From Nostoc sp. MS1 (lineage in GTDB: Bacteria > Cyanobacteriota > Cyanobacteriia > Cyanobacteriales > Nostocaceae), in assembly GCF_019976755.1 (NCBI RefSeq), contig NZ_AP023441.1:2105501-2169500 (forward strand): 64,000 nucleotides of DNA, written 5' to 3'. The translations under genes were made by a program, and so were the position numbers. Below, piece after piece: positions 34,230 through 43,926 of this stretch. The notes below the pieces were generated by a model. The model worked only from the letters and a program-made list of their open reading frames with translations. It did not search any database and had not been told where the DNA came from. Position 1 is the first letter of the stretch. Each line of letters starts with the position of its first letter.

Positions 34230-36299
34230 CTACACTTCAACATCCAAAGTCCGCACTAAAAAAGCCCATTTATCTGCGGCTTCTTCGATAATTTTAGCAG
34301 TAGGTTTACCTGCACCATGTCCAGCTTTAGTTTCAATTCTAATTAACACTGGTGCATTGCCATTGTGTGCTGCTTGCAAAGCTGCGGCGAATTTGAAACT
34401 ATGGGCGGGAACGACGCGATCGTCGTGATCTGCGGTAGTAATTAAAGTAGCTGGGTAAGCTGTACCTGGTTTGAGATTATGCAGTGGTGAATAAGCATAG
34501 AGTGCGGGAAACTCCTCTGGGTTTTCTGATGAACCATATTCAGCAGTCCAAGCCCAACCGATGGTAAATTTGTGGAATCGCAACATATCCATAACTCCCA
34601 CGGCTGGTAAAGCTGCACCGAATAAATCAGGACGCTGAGTTATGCAAGCACCAACTAATAAACCGCCATTGCTACCGCCAGCGATCGCAAGTTTTGCAGG
34701 TTTTGTATAATTATTAGCAATTAGCCATTCAGCAGCAGCAATAAAATCATCAAAAACATTTTGCTTCTTATCCTTCATCCCTGCTTGATGCCATTCTTCA
34801 CCATACTCTCCACCACCGCGTAAATTAGCCATCACATAAACACCACCCATTTCCATCCATACCAAATTACTTACAGAAAAGGTCGGTGTGAGAGAAATAT
34901 TAAAACCTCCATAAGCATAGAGATAAGTAGGGTTATTGCCATTTAATTCAATACCCTTTTTGTGTGTAATAAACATAGGTACTTGTGTACCGTCTTTACC
35001 TGCATAAAATACTTGTTTAGTTTCGTAATCTTCAGGATTAAAATCAACTTTTGGTTGTCTAAAAAGTTCATTTTTTCCGGTTATCAAGTTGTAGCGATAA
35101 ATAGTTCCTGGTGTTGTAAAACTAGTGAAGCTGTAAAAAGTTTCTGTGTCATAACGTTTACCATCAAAGCCACTCACAGAACCCAGCCCCGGCAATTCTA
35201 CTTCCCGAATGAATGTACCATTGAGGTCAAATATTTTGATTTGCGAGTGAGCATCTTGTAAATAATCCCCAATCAACTGATTATTTAAAACACTCACACC
35301 TTCTAATGTTGCTTCAGCTTGAGGAATAATTTCTCGCCATGCTTCCTTATCTGGTTTTACAATATCAATGGCAATTACTCTACCCCTTGGCGCATCTAAA
35401 TCAGTGCGGAAATAAAATACAGTTTCATCATGATCAATAAAATTGTAATTGGCTTCAAACTGACTAATTAGTTCTACAACTTCAGCATCAGGTTGAGTTA
35501 AATCTTTGTAGAAAACTAGATTTCTGGAATCAGTGCCTAACCAAACTGAAATGATCAAATAGCGGCCGTCCTCAGTTACACCACCATTAAAACCCCATTC
35601 TTTTTGGTCAAGGCGCTGGTAAATTAATATATCTTCGGATTGAGGTGTTCCCAATCGATGATAATAAAGCTTTTGATAATAGTTGACATCTTCTAACTTA
35701 GTCGCTACATTTGGCTCATCATAACGACTGTAGAAAAAACCTTGGTTATCACTTGTCCAAGATGCACCAGAAAATTTAATCCAATTGAGATGATCTGATA
35801 AATTTTCACCAGTTTCTATATCAAGAACTTTCCATTCTTGCCAATCAGAACCAGAAGTAGATAAACCATAAGCCAACAATTTACCATTATCACTAATCGC
35901 TAAACCCGAAAGGGCAACAGTACCATCGTCTGAAAGTTTGTTAGGGTCAAGTAAGACTCGTGGTTCACCATCAAGTGATTTTAAAGTATAAAGAACACTT
36001 TGATTTTGCAATCCATCATTTTTAAAATAAAAATAATTTTCCCCTTCCTTAAAGGGAATACCATATTTTTCATAGTCCCAAAGTTTGGTAAGACGCTGCT
36101 GAATTTTTTCTCTTACAGAAATCTCACCTAGATAAGCAAAAGTAATTTGATTTTCTGCTTCAATCCAAGCTTTAGTTTCCTCTGAGTCTGGGTCTTCTAA
36201 CCAACGATAAGGATCTGCTATTAAATTACCGTGGTAATCATCAACTTGTTCACTCTTACGTGCTAGTGGATAATTCAATGTTCTTTTTGAGTAAGACAT
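34230..36299 (-). CDS. Prolyl oligopeptidase (S9A family)
   Basis: The 689-residue protein has an N-terminal seven-bladed propeller (residues about 70-400) and a C-terminal alpha/beta-hydrolase domain. The catalytic triad is visible: Ser in AIAGGSNGGLLVGA, Asp in TADHDDRVVPAHS, His in KAGHGAGKP. The N-terminus has the typical DDYHGNLIADPYRWLEDPDS. It cleaves short peptides after proline. There is no signal peptide, so it is cytosolic or periplasmic by a non-classical route. It is transcribed leftward as a single gene; an inverted repeat around 34170-34210 (ACAGGTGA/TCACCTGT) may end the transcript. Confidence 0.95.
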   Translation of the reverse strand: MSYSKRTLNYPLARKSEQVDDYHGNLIADPYRWLEDPDSEETKAWIEAENQITFAYLGEISVREKIQQRLTKLWDYEKYGIPFKEGENYFYFKNDGLQNQSVLYTLKSLDGEPRVLLDPNKLSDDGTVALSGLAISDNGKLLAYGLSTSGSDWQEWKVLDIETGENLSDHLNWIKFSGASWTSDNQGFFYSRYDEPNVATKLEDVNYYQKLYYHRLGTPQSEDILIYQRLDQKEWGFNGGVTEDGRYLIISVWLGTDSRNLVFYKDLTQPDAEVVELISQFEANYNFIDHDETVFYFRTDLDAPRGRVIAIDIVKPDKEAWREIIPQAEATLEGVSVLNNQLIGDYLQDAHSQIKIFDLNGTFIREVELPGLGSVSGFDGKRYDTETFYSFTSFTTPGTIYRYNLITGKNELFRQPKVDFNPEDYETKQVFYAGKDGTQVPMFITHKKGIELNGNNPTYLYAYGGFNISLTPTFSVSNLVWMEMGGVYVMANLRGGGEYGEEWHQAGMKDKKQNVFDDFIAAAEWLIANNYTKPAKLAIAGGSNGGLLVGACITQRPDLFGAALPAVGVMDMLRFHKFTIGWAWTAEYGSSENPEEFPALYAYSPLHNLKPGTAYPATLITTADHDDRVVPAHSFKFAAALQAAHNGNAPVLIRIETKAGHGAGKPTAKIIEEAADKWAFLVRTLDVEV

Positions 36300-36529
36300 A
36301 CTTTTACATCACAAATAAACAAGGTAAGGATTTTTATCCTGTTCATATAGTACCTACAAATATCAACCCAAGCCTTGAGGTAAGAACTCTTTCCAAAGAG
36401 TACCCTCAAGGGTACTACTGAAGCCCAAATAATCTTGTTACTATTCGGGCAATTTAATCAATCAGCCCTTCCCAACACACCAAGGTTGATGAAACGCTTG
36501 GACACACAAGACAAAGGAAAGAAATATTT

Positions 36530-36884
36530 ATGCTAGACCAAGTTATTAATTGGAATAATGTATGTTTACAGTTAATTCGTGATAATGGTGGCGCTCCTGG
36601 GCCAATTTCTCGTACAGGTGCTATATTACACGCTAGTATTTTGCGTAATTTTTTTTGATACAGACAATGTTACCTTTACAGCAACTACTGAAGATCCTTC
36701 AGCCAGAGGTAATAATGGTATTAGAATTACACGCACATTCAATAGCTTTTCAGCCGCAGCTTTAGAAAATGGACGTAGCCGGGTTTATCTTGGGGTTCAT
36801 TTTCAATGGGATGCAGATGCAGCTTATGTTTCTGGCACAAGACTAGCTGATTTTATCTACGAAAATTTGCTTGCATGTAATTAA
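36530..36884 (+). pseudogene. Vanadium-dependent haloperoxidase remnant with internal deletion and frame change
   Basis: An ATG at 36530 follows AAAGGAAAG and reads MLDQVINWNNVCLQLIRDNG, continuing GAPGPISRTGAILHASI for about 43 codons, then meets TGA after a run of eight T. In another frame the text continues FFDTDNVTFTA to SRVYLGVHFQWDADAAYVSG and ends at 36884. SRxxxxxHxxxD is PAP2/haloperoxidase motif 3, and the N-terminal text also looks like a haloperoxidase start. The middle, several hundred codons in the intact family and including the other active-site motifs, is missing. The gene still has a good ribosome site and a strong terminator. Confidence 0.7.
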
Positions 36885-36904
36885 CTTTTAGTTGTATGTA
36901 TTAC

Positions 36905-36940
36905 ACACTTTAACAATAATGATGTTAAGGTGTTTTTTTT
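36905..36940 (+). terminator. Strong intrinsic terminator
   Basis: ACACTTTAACA (36905-36915) pairs with TGTTAAGGTGT (36923-36933) over 11 bp with one G-T, loop ATAATGA, followed by eight T. It ends the haloperoxidase remnant transcript. Confidence 0.9.
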
Positions 36941-37190
36941 ACTAATTCTCATCTTGCAGATATAAAACACCATACTCATATAGCTGTAGCCACATAGGTT
37001 AAAATTTTTTCAAAGCTTCAATGTTGGTAATACTAAGACTTTTGCTTCTGCCTGCTGCTATATAAAGCCAGCACATCAGAAAAAGCTGCTTTTAGCTGTA
37101 AAATATGAGCCTATGCTTGTACAGTCGTCGTCAATCGTGTCCTTTGCCATAATAAATAGCTAAAGCGATAATGAGGCATACATCTGAGTA

Positions 37191-37397
37191 ATGACAGACA
37201 ACCAAGTCAAAATTCACCTACTTGTCGGTATCAGGGGGTTGACTTTACTGGTTTTCTACACAGAAACCGATTGCTGGCAGTTCCGGTTTCTCAGTTTGGG
37301 TGGTGCTGTATTTGGAGAACGCAAAATATATTTTACCGCCCAAGCAGCTGAACAAGCTGGGCGTGAATGGATTAACAAAGATTTTGAGGATAGGTAA
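37191..37397 (+). CDS. Small hypothetical protein, 68 residues
   Basis: This short protein (MTDNQVKIHLLVGIRGLTLL start) has a beta-rich first half with FYTETDCWQFRFLSLGG and a helical tail AQAAEQAGREWINKDFEDR. The composition and reading look like a genuine small cyanobacterial protein, but I do not recognise a family. There is no signal or membrane segment. It is preceded by 250 bases without a gene and followed by repeats. Confidence 0.5.
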   Translation: MTDNQVKIHLLVGIRGLTLLVFYTETDCWQFRFLSLGGAVFGERKIYFTAQAAEQAGREWINKDFEDR

Positions 37398-37511
37398 CAG
37401 GTGACAGAGTTAAAAGCCTTAATTGGTAATTGGTAATTGGGCATGGCACAAAGCAATTACCTTAAAAAAGGAATAAGCGCAAATAAGGATAATTAATCTT
37501 CTTGATTACGA

Positions 37512-37550
37512 ATTACGTTAGCGTAGCGGGGCGTAGACCATTACGAATTA
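37512..37550. repeat. Dispersed repeat ATTACGTTAGCGTAGCGGGG type, copy 1
   Basis: The sequence ATTACGTTAGCGTAGCGGGG, GCGTAGACCATTACGAATTA recurs almost identically in the opposite orientation at 56253-56292. Both copies sit just past a gene end, 3' of zipN here and 3' of the split peptidoglycan-binding gene there. Confidence 0.85.
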
Positions 37551-37555
37551 TGAAT

Positions 37556-39853
37556 TTAATTTATAGCTGCTGACATTTTCTGAATCCGCCATACATTGTC
37601 TTGACGAATTAATTCATAACGAACACGTAAGCTTTCATCAGAAGACTTCTTTTTTCGACCATTTTCATAAAATTGGGTGATTTCTCTCACTGTAGCTCCC
37701 ACAGTAGCCCGATTTGGTTCTGTGTTTGATGTAATAACAGAGTCTATCTTGACGCTGTGTGCGTATTCACGATAGCGATCGCCTGCTTGCTCTTGCTGGG
37801 CAATTAGTCGCCATTGGGATAATGACGAACCAGTTAAAATCTCATTTAGGCTATCAATTTTATGTTCAGACCCTAAAGCAGTTGCTTTCGTAGATAGCCA
37901 CTTCTCTACTACTTGTTGTGCAGTTTCTTCTGTAAGCAGCCCATCTAAAGTTTTGATTTGGGCATTTTTATCAGGAATTTCTATAGGTGGTTGATTTATT
38001 TGAATTGATAATGGCTCACCTTTGATAGTTGGTGACGGGAAAAACGCATTCTTTAACAATCCGAAAGTCGTTGAGACTATTAGCCAAAAAACTACTATCC
38101 CTCCCAAGGAAGCCAATGCTATCCACAATAATCTTGCCTGTCGGTTGATATTGCTACCCGAAGACTGACGTTGATGAATGCTGTGTCCTCGGTTAACAAC
38201 TTCCTTGGGTTTCTTGCGTCTTCTGCGTTTAGTAGTTTGTCTCGGTGGAGCTTGATTATACCCGCTTGGCTGTTGAGGCGGTCTGGCGTATTCTCCAGGA
38301 ATTTCTGGGGGATAGCCAGTATACGCAGGCTGAGGGGGTAAATTTTCTCTAGCTGCGGTAAAAGGGATAGGTTCTGGTCTTTTGTTATACGGGGTTTCTG
38401 GTAGTTCGGGATCAGGTGTTCTATTTTGCGGAAATTGCCGATTTGTTCCAGATGGATTAGGTAGGGGGGTTGCTGGTCTATTCGCTGGAGTCCGTCCTGG
38501 TGAATTAGGCTGAGAGAAAGATTGACGGTTAATTACAGACCATTCATTGGTAGTTTCCGCATCGTTGGGCAACGCTTCTAAGTACGCTTGTACTTGTGGA
38601 TTAGCAAAGTAATCTTTGAGCGAAGCTTGCTGTCTGGACAGGTCGCGGAAATGAGGAAAAACTTCATTTTGTAGCCATTGTTCGGCATACAAGCACAATC
38701 CTGGCAGTAAATCGGGAGAATCCTGAGATTTTTCTCGAATTAATGCTAAAGCCTCGTATTCCTGACTCAGTTCTAAAGCACGAGTGGCTTCTTCTGTTTG
38801 CCCCAATAGCAAGGCACACAAGGATTGTTCTAAATGCACATCTTGCCGCTTAGACAGGCGCATCAGCATTTGCTTGGCTTGACGAATTAAAGCCGGCTGG
38901 CGTTGGGTAAAGCCTCTAGCCACTGAAGCGTACACAGCCAAGTATGTGGCGACAGCCGAGGGTCGTTTACTTTCGGCATCGAACAGCTTGTGTTGTTCTG
39001 CAACTGTTAAGTAGTGGCGTATTTGCTGGATGAATCGCAGGAAATCATCAATATTCAAGCCTGATTGATCGTTACCTGTACCATCAATGCCACCGCGATC
39101 GTCTAGGATGCTTTGTAACAAGTCCAGCCCTTGACGACGTTCTATAGTTTTTTCTTGAGGTAAGGCGAGTAATTCTAAAATCCGATAGGGACGCAGTTTG
39201 TACAGGTCAGCCTGAATTTCTGCTTGTACAGTGGGGAATATGCCCTCGTTGTACAGCATTTCCTGACCAGTTTCTAATGACACGGCTGCATTTTCGTAAT
39301 AACCTTGCTGCCATTGTTCGCGCCCTAATTCTAAACAGGCAAGGGCGACGGTCAAGATAATATCTGGACGATCAGAACTGTCTGCAAGTTCTTCGGCTGA
39401 CCGATGATAGCCATTTCTGCCGGATACTGCGCCGTTTTGATTACCTAAATAATTACGACCCAGCTTGAGTACGAGTTCGTATTCTCCTAACTCTTGCAGA
39501 ATTAATAAAGCACCAACCAGTTCCTCTGAGGAAATCTCAACGCTGAGACTTTGGACATCGAAGTGACCATTGGCACTGTCGCCACGATTTTCTACCGCTA
39601 CCTTGGATGTAGCGGGGTTTTCTGGGTCGTAGGCGTGAGAGAGATACAGCTGGTCGTAACTGCTGCGTTCCTTGGGATTTGATAAAACCACGTAAGCTTC
39701 TTCTATAAGTTGTTTACGGGAAGCAATTGCTGCTTGAGAATACTCCCGTCGTGGCAATTGAACAATGCGATCGCTGTATGCTTGTCGCAGTTGTTCATCA
39801 CTTGCCGCTAACGGTAGACCTAAAATTCGGTAGTAATCTAGCGGAATACGCAC
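37556..39853 (-). CDS. zipN: Cell-division protein ZipN/Ftn2 (ARC6 homolog)
   Basis: The 765-residue protein has a J-like N-terminus (MRIPLDYYRILGLPLAASDE, SYDQLYL). A long helical region covers about 110-430, then a Pro/Asn-rich linker. A single membrane span follows (LWIALASLGGIVVFWLIVST, about 575-600), and a C-terminal DUF4101/ARC6-like domain ends TVREITQFYENGRKKKSSDE. ZipN tethers FtsZ to the membrane and organises the divisome in cyanobacteria, as ARC6 does in plastids. The N-terminus faces the cytoplasm. It is a single gene, transcribed away from pdhA. Confidence 0.92.
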   Translation of the reverse strand: MRIPLDYYRILGLPLAASDEQLRQAYSDRIVQLPRREYSQAAIASRKQLIEEAYVVLSNPKERSSYDQLYLSHAYDPENPATSKVAVENRGDSANGHFDVQSLSVEISSEELVGALLILQELGEYELVLKLGRNYLGNQNGAVSGRNGYHRSAEELADSSDRPDIILTVALACLELGREQWQQGYYENAAVSLETGQEMLYNEGIFPTVQAEIQADLYKLRPYRILELLALPQEKTIERRQGLDLLQSILDDRGGIDGTGNDQSGLNIDDFLRFIQQIRHYLTVAEQHKLFDAESKRPSAVATYLAVYASVARGFTQRQPALIRQAKQMLMRLSKRQDVHLEQSLCALLLGQTEEATRALELSQEYEALALIREKSQDSPDLLPGLCLYAEQWLQNEVFPHFRDLSRQQASLKDYFANPQVQAYLEALPNDAETTNEWSVINRQSFSQPNSPGRTPANRPATPLPNPSGTNRQFPQNRTPDPELPETPYNKRPEPIPFTAARENLPPQPAYTGYPPEIPGEYARPPQQPSGYNQAPPRQTTKRRRRKKPKEVVNRGHSIHQRQSSGSNINRQARLLWIALASLGGIVVFWLIVSTTFGLLKNAFFPSPTIKGEPLSIQINQPPIEIPDKNAQIKTLDGLLTEETAQQVVEKWLSTKATALGSEHKIDSLNEILTGSSLSQWRLIAQQEQAGDRYREYAHSVKIDSVITSNTEPNRATVGATVREITQFYENGRKKKSSDESLRVRYELIRQDNVWRIQKMSAAIN

Positions 39854-40712
39854 AGCCTACTTCCCCTGCACCGTGATCAACATAATTCACCTAGACCAAT
39901 CCAGGCTTGTAAAACCGTGCCATAATCATACGGTGAATAATACCGTGATGAACTTACACTATAAGTGTATATTGCAACAACTATTTTTGTATCTTTCCAA
40001 AAATTTGTGTCATATTTTAATCCTTATTTTTTAATTTTGCCTAGAAATAGTTGATATTTTGTTTAGTGCTTAGTATTTCTGCTGAAAATAAGTGTGATCA
40101 ATAATTAATCACTATAAAATCAACATAATAACCATTGTTATGACTATAAATGTTGTGCTTAAAAGCAGATACAATATAACCCAGACTTCAGAAAATTTTC
40201 TGGTCATGTGGTTAAATATGCACCACTATTAAGGATAGATGCTGATAACAGAAAGAACAAGACTATATCATAACTATATTTTTATGGCAAGTATATAAAT
40301 ATATACTCAACACTATTTGGGACGATTTTCTCAAAATTGTTCATAGGTATGCAGAAACCAAGCTATTCTGGGTGATAGCCTATGAGCAGAAATTTAGATG
40401 AACAAGAATCAGATAAAGAATATAGTTATTAGGGTGAAATATTTCCAGATATAGCAGGAGATAGCTTCCAGGCTAGCAAGTAGCTTGTTATTTGTATTTA
40501 GCAATTAGCTTGTGTCCTTATTGATCTGCTTACTGCCATCAACGTTTGCAAAACCTAGAATACGCCTATTTACTGCATACTATTCTTTGTAGCTTTTTGT
40601 AATGTCAGAATGCAGGTTGTTGACTCTAGTAAACCAGACTAGAAAAAATTAGTCAGAGAACGACCTATTGAAAATGGTAAATTTCGTTTTTAGACAGGAA
40701 TACTAAAAAATA
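39854..40712. other. Long divergent promoter region between zipN and pdhA
   Basis: This is 859 bases of AT-rich text with no open frame that looks coding. Both zipN and pdhA promoters must lie here. I see no strong operator palindrome, RNA gene or repeat. Confidence 0.55.
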
Positions 40713-41747
40713 ATGGTTCAAGAACGCACATTACCTAAATTTGATACTGCCAACGCCAAAATCACCAAAGAAGAAGGACTGCTTTTATACGAAGACATGA
40801 CTTTGGGGCGCTTTTTTGAAGATAAATGCGCTGAAATGTACTACAGGGGCAAAATGTTTGGTTTTGTCCACTTGTACAACGGGCAAGAGGCAGTTTCTAC
40901 TGGCGTAATTCAAGCAATGCGACCAGGAGAAGATTTTGTCAGCAGTACCTACCGCGACCACGTTCATGCTTTGAGTGCTGGTGTCCCTGCTAGAGAAGTA
41001 ATGGCAGAGTTATTTGGCAAAGCCACAGGTTGCAGCAAAGGGCGTGGTGGTTCCATGCACATGTTTTCTGCTGAACACGGCTTGTTAGGTGGTTATGCTT
41101 TCGTAGCAGAAGGGATTCCTGTAGCGGCTGGTGCAGCATTTCAAAGTAAATATCGCCGCGAAGTTTTAGGCGACCCCAACGCCGACCTAGTAACAGCTTG
41201 TTTCTTTGGTGATGGTGCGGCAAATAACGGTCAATTTTTTGAAACCCTGAATATGGCGGCGCTTTGGAAACTGCCAATTATTTTTGTGGTAGAAAATAAT
41301 AAATGGGCGATCGGTATGGCTCACGAACGCGCCACATCAGACCCAGAAATTTACAAAAAAGCCAGCGTATTTAATATGGTTGGCGTAGAAGTAGACGGTA
41401 TGGATGTATTAGCAGTGCGTGCAGTTGCTCAAGAAGCCGTAGCGCGTGCGCGTGCAGGAGAAGGCCCTACCTTAATTGAAGCCTTAACCTACCGTTTCCG
41501 TGGTCACTCCCTCGCAGACCCAGACGAACTGCGAAGCAAAGAGGAGAAAGAGTTCTGGTTCCCCCGCGACCCCATCAAGAAGCTTGGTAACTATTTAATC
41601 GAGCAGAACTTGGCAACTGAAGCCGAACTCAAAGCGATTGAACGCAAAATTCAAGATGTAATTGACGATGCGGTCAAGTTCGCTGAAAGCAGCCCAGAAC
41701 CAGACCCCAGCGAATTGTATCGCTTTGTCTTTGCAGAAGACGAGTAG
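40713..41747 (+). CDS. pdhA: Pyruvate dehydrogenase E1 component, alpha subunit
   Basis: The 344-residue protein matches E1 alpha length. FFGDGAANNGQFFETLNMAA and then FVVENNKWAIG form the GDG-to-NN thiamine diphosphate and magnesium motif. GKATGCSKGRGGSMHMFS and SYRDHVHAL-like text (SSTYRDHVHALSAG) are conserved, and RFRGHSLADPDELR is the phosphorylation-loop region. It decarboxylates pyruvate with E1 beta, feeding acetyl-CoA. The beta subunit is not adjacent, as is usual in cyanobacteria. Confidence 0.95.
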   Translation: MVQERTLPKFDTANAKITKEEGLLLYEDMTLGRFFEDKCAEMYYRGKMFGFVHLYNGQEAVSTGVIQAMRPGEDFVSSTYRDHVHALSAGVPAREVMAELFGKATGCSKGRGGSMHMFSAEHGLLGGYAFVAEGIPVAAGAAFQSKYRREVLGDPNADLVTACFFGDGAANNGQFFETLNMAALWKLPIIFVVENNKWAIGMAHERATSDPEIYKKASVFNMVGVEVDGMDVLAVRAVAQEAVARARAGEGPTLIEALTYRFRGHSLADPDELRSKEEKEFWFPRDPIKKLGNYLIEQNLATEAELKAIERKIQDVIDDAVKFAESSPEPDPSELYRFVFAEDE

Positions 41748-41850
41748 ATCCAGGGGAGAGATAGGGGAGTAGGGGAAGTGGGGGGAGATAGGGAAGAATG
41801 TCTACTTATCATCTCCCTCATCTCCCACCCTACGGGAAGCAAGCTACATC
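41748..41850. repeat. Purine-rich STRR-like tract with complementary tail
   Basis: GGGGAGAGATAGGGGAGTAG and similar units are followed by CATCTCCCTCATCTCCCACC, able to fold back. It lies between pdhA and the epimerase gene. Confidence 0.65.
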
Positions 41851-41875
41851 TTTCTAACTTTAGAGGATTAAACCC

Positions 41876-42745
41876 GTGTTTAGTATTGCCATTCAACAGC
41901 AACAGTACAAAACCTATATCCTTTCTGATGAAACGACTGGTTCTCAACTGGAGGTTGTGCCAGAACGTGGGGGTATTATCACCCGTTGGCGCGTTGGTGG
42001 TGAGGAAATTCTCTACCTCGATGCTGAACGCTTCTCACATCCAGATTTGAGCGTTAGAGGTGGAGTGCCGATTTTATTTCCCATCTGCGGTAACATGCCT
42101 GGTAATGCTTACACCCTCAACGGTCAGCAGTACACTCTCAAACAACATGGCTTTGCCCGTGATTTGCCCTGGACAGTGGTTGAGCAAGCGACTAAGGACA
42201 ATGCTGCACTAACGTTAGTTCTCAGTAGCAATGAGCAAACCAAAGCAGTTTATCCTTTTGATTTTCAGCTAGTGTTCACCTACGTACTACAAGGAAACAC
42301 CCTAGAAATTCACCAGGAATATCAAAATCTTTCCAATACACAGTTGCCGTTTTCTTTTGGGTTCCATCCTTACTTCTTGATAGGGGATAAAAGCCAATTA
42401 GAGTTTGCTATTCCTTCTCAAGAGTATCAAGACCAGACCACGAAGGAAGTTCACCCTTTCAACGGCAGTTTTGACTTTAACCGTGATGAAATTGATTTTG
42501 CTTTTAATCACATTACTAGTCAGTCAGCGAGTGTTACAGACCATAGCCGCAAGCTAAAATTGACCTTAGACTCAGATGATGTTTTTTCAATGTTGGTATT
42601 TTGGACGCTGAAGGGCAAGGATTTCTACTGTCTAGAGCCTTGGAGCGCTCCCCGTAACTCTCTTAACACTGGCGAAAAGTTGACAGTGATAGAGCCAGCG
42701 TCTAGCTACAAAGCATCTGTAAGATTGTCGGCAAGTTTTTTCTAA
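41876..42745 (+). CDS. Aldose 1-epimerase family protein (hexose-6-phosphate mutarotase-like)
   Basis: The 289-residue beta-sandwich protein has GGVPILFPICGNMPG, the catalytic His in SFGFHPYFLIGD, and the catalytic Glu in YCLEPWSAPRNSLNTGE. These are signatures of the galactose mutarotase superfamily; the branch looks closer to D-hexose-6-phosphate epimerases. The start is a GTG at 41876 with AGAGGA eight bases upstream. It interconverts anomers of a sugar or sugar phosphate in the cytosol. Confidence 0.85.
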   Translation: MFSIAIQQQQYKTYILSDETTGSQLEVVPERGGIITRWRVGGEEILYLDAERFSHPDLSVRGGVPILFPICGNMPGNAYTLNGQQYTLKQHGFARDLPWTVVEQATKDNAALTLVLSSNEQTKAVYPFDFQLVFTYVLQGNTLEIHQEYQNLSNTQLPFSFGFHPYFLIGDKSQLEFAIPSQEYQDQTTKEVHPFNGSFDFNRDEIDFAFNHITSQSASVTDHSRKLKLTLDSDDVFSMLVFWTLKGKDFYCLEPWSAPRNSLNTGEKLTVIEPASSYKASVRLSASFF

Positions 42746-42751
42746 AATTAC

Positions 42752-42782
42752 TTGACAGTTCTCTTAATGATAGTGCTATAAT
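42752..42782 (+). promoter_or_regulatory. Sigma-70-type promoter of tRNA-Lys
   Basis: A perfect TTGACA (42752-42757) and perfect TATAAT (42777-42782) are separated by 19 bases. The wide spacing is offset by an extended -10 (TGC before TATAAT). Transcription would start near 42789, about 18 bases before the mature tRNA. Confidence 0.8.
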
Positions 42783-42806
42783 TGGAAAGTTGCGAAACAA
42801 ACTCAA

Positions 42807-42878
42807 GGGTCGCTAACTCAACGGTAGAGTACTCGGCTTTTAACCGATTAGTTCCGGGTTCGAATCCCGGGCGACCCA
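42807..42878 (+). tRNA. tRNA-Lys (anticodon TTT)
   Basis: The 72 bases (73 with the downstream base) fold as a cloverleaf: acceptor GGGTCGC with GCGACCC, anticodon stem CTCGG/CCGAT with loop CTTTTAA and anticodon TTT, and T arm CCGGG-TTCGAAT-CCCGG. CCA is not encoded. The defence-like operon starts about 300 bases downstream of its 3' end. Confidence 0.95.
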
Positions 42879-43182
42879 TATATAACCAAATATATTAGCA
42901 GATGTTTTAAGCGTTACTGGTGTTCCTGCTTGTTTTCTTTTCACCTCACGCAAAGAGAAAGGTTGGCGATCGCTAGACATCTATTGCAAATACAGCTTTA
43001 TCATTCAATATATTAGGAAAGCATTAGAAGCGATCGCTACATATTTTAGCTATTAATTGCTACATATAGAATGTGGAAAACATTTAATTATCAAGCTTAC
43101 TAAATATACTCCTTTCCGCGCTTTTACTGCGCTTTTTCAGTAGTCAGCAAAACTATACTAGTTCTATTTGGTGGAACTATTT
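42879..43182. other. Spacer between tRNA-Lys and the defence-like operon
   Basis: It contains two HIP1-like GCGATCGC sites and AT-rich text. The operon promoter should lie here. I found no repeat of the tRNA 3' end downstream within the window and no integrase gene. Confidence 0.5.
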
Positions 43183-43905
43183 ATGGTATCAAAAACTACT
43201 GGAATACAAAGTAAAGGAACTCAAGTAAAAACTCTGACTCTGCTTGCATTATGGGATTTAGGAGGCGCAAAGGCGGAAGTTAAGAAAAGCGACCTCACCA
43301 AGCGAGTTACACGGACTAAAGAAAAGGCAAAAGATTATCAGTTAGTTTTTGAGGAATTACAACAAACTGGTGCAATTGCGATCGCAACTAAAAACAGAGT
43401 AGCTAAGATTTCTCTCACTGATAAAGGTTTGCAAATCTTGGGTGATGGTTTAAAAAGCCAAGATTTTGAGTTTGCTGGACAACAAATTGGTACACCAGTG
43501 GCGAATGCGTTAGTTAAATGGATTCGTCAGATAGATGCTGTGGGAATTTCTCAGATTAATTCAGATAAGCAATCGAATCAAAGTGCTAAGGATGCGATGG
43601 TTTCCAAAAAATCGGAGGTCATCGCTTCTTATGACAAGTTTAAGTCAGTGGTGTTGGAAGTATACGGCAAGTTGAACTATGAGTACAACTTTAACCATCT
43701 AGTACCAATTTATCGGATTAGGAGAGCAGTAGGCGATCGTTTAAGCCGTACCCAGTTTAATGATTGGCTACTAGAAATGCAGGCTGACGATATTTTGCAG
43801 CTACAAGGCGGAAGTGTAGAAGATAGCGCACCCGACAAGATAGAAGATTCCATAACTACTGTATTAGATGGATTACGTTGCTACGCCAAATTGTTGAAAG
43901 TCTAA
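43183..43905 (+). CDS. Double winged-helix-like protein, first gene of a putative defence operon
   Basis: The 240-residue basic protein appears to have two winged-helix-like domains. Residues about 10-95 (LTLLALWDLGGAKAEVKKSD, LQQTGAIAIATKNRVAKISL, TDKGLQIL) read like a wHTH with a wing. Residues about 150-240 (FNHLVPIYRIRRAVGDRLSR, TQFNDWLLEMQADDILQLQG) form a second. I know no named family. DNA sensing or recruiting for the ATPase and nuclease is inference. The ATG at 43183 is 8 bases after GGTGG; the frame also opens at TTG 43168. The next gene starts after 21 bases. Confidence 0.8.
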   Translation: MVSKTTGIQSKGTQVKTLTLLALWDLGGAKAEVKKSDLTKRVTRTKEKAKDYQLVFEELQQTGAIAIATKNRVAKISLTDKGLQILGDGLKSQDFEFAGQQIGTPVANALVKWIRQIDAVGISQINSDKQSNQSAKDAMVSKKSEVIASYDKFKSVVLEVYGKLNYEYNFNHLVPIYRIRRAVGDRLSRTQFNDWLLEMQADDILQLQGGSVEDSAPDKIEDSITTVLDGLRCYAKLLKV

Positions 43906-43926
43906 TTTTTGCTTACTCACTATTAA

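Noticed and set aside
34123..34428. 101-codon open frame on the + strand
   Set aside because: Mostly antisense to the prolyl oligopeptidase C-terminus.
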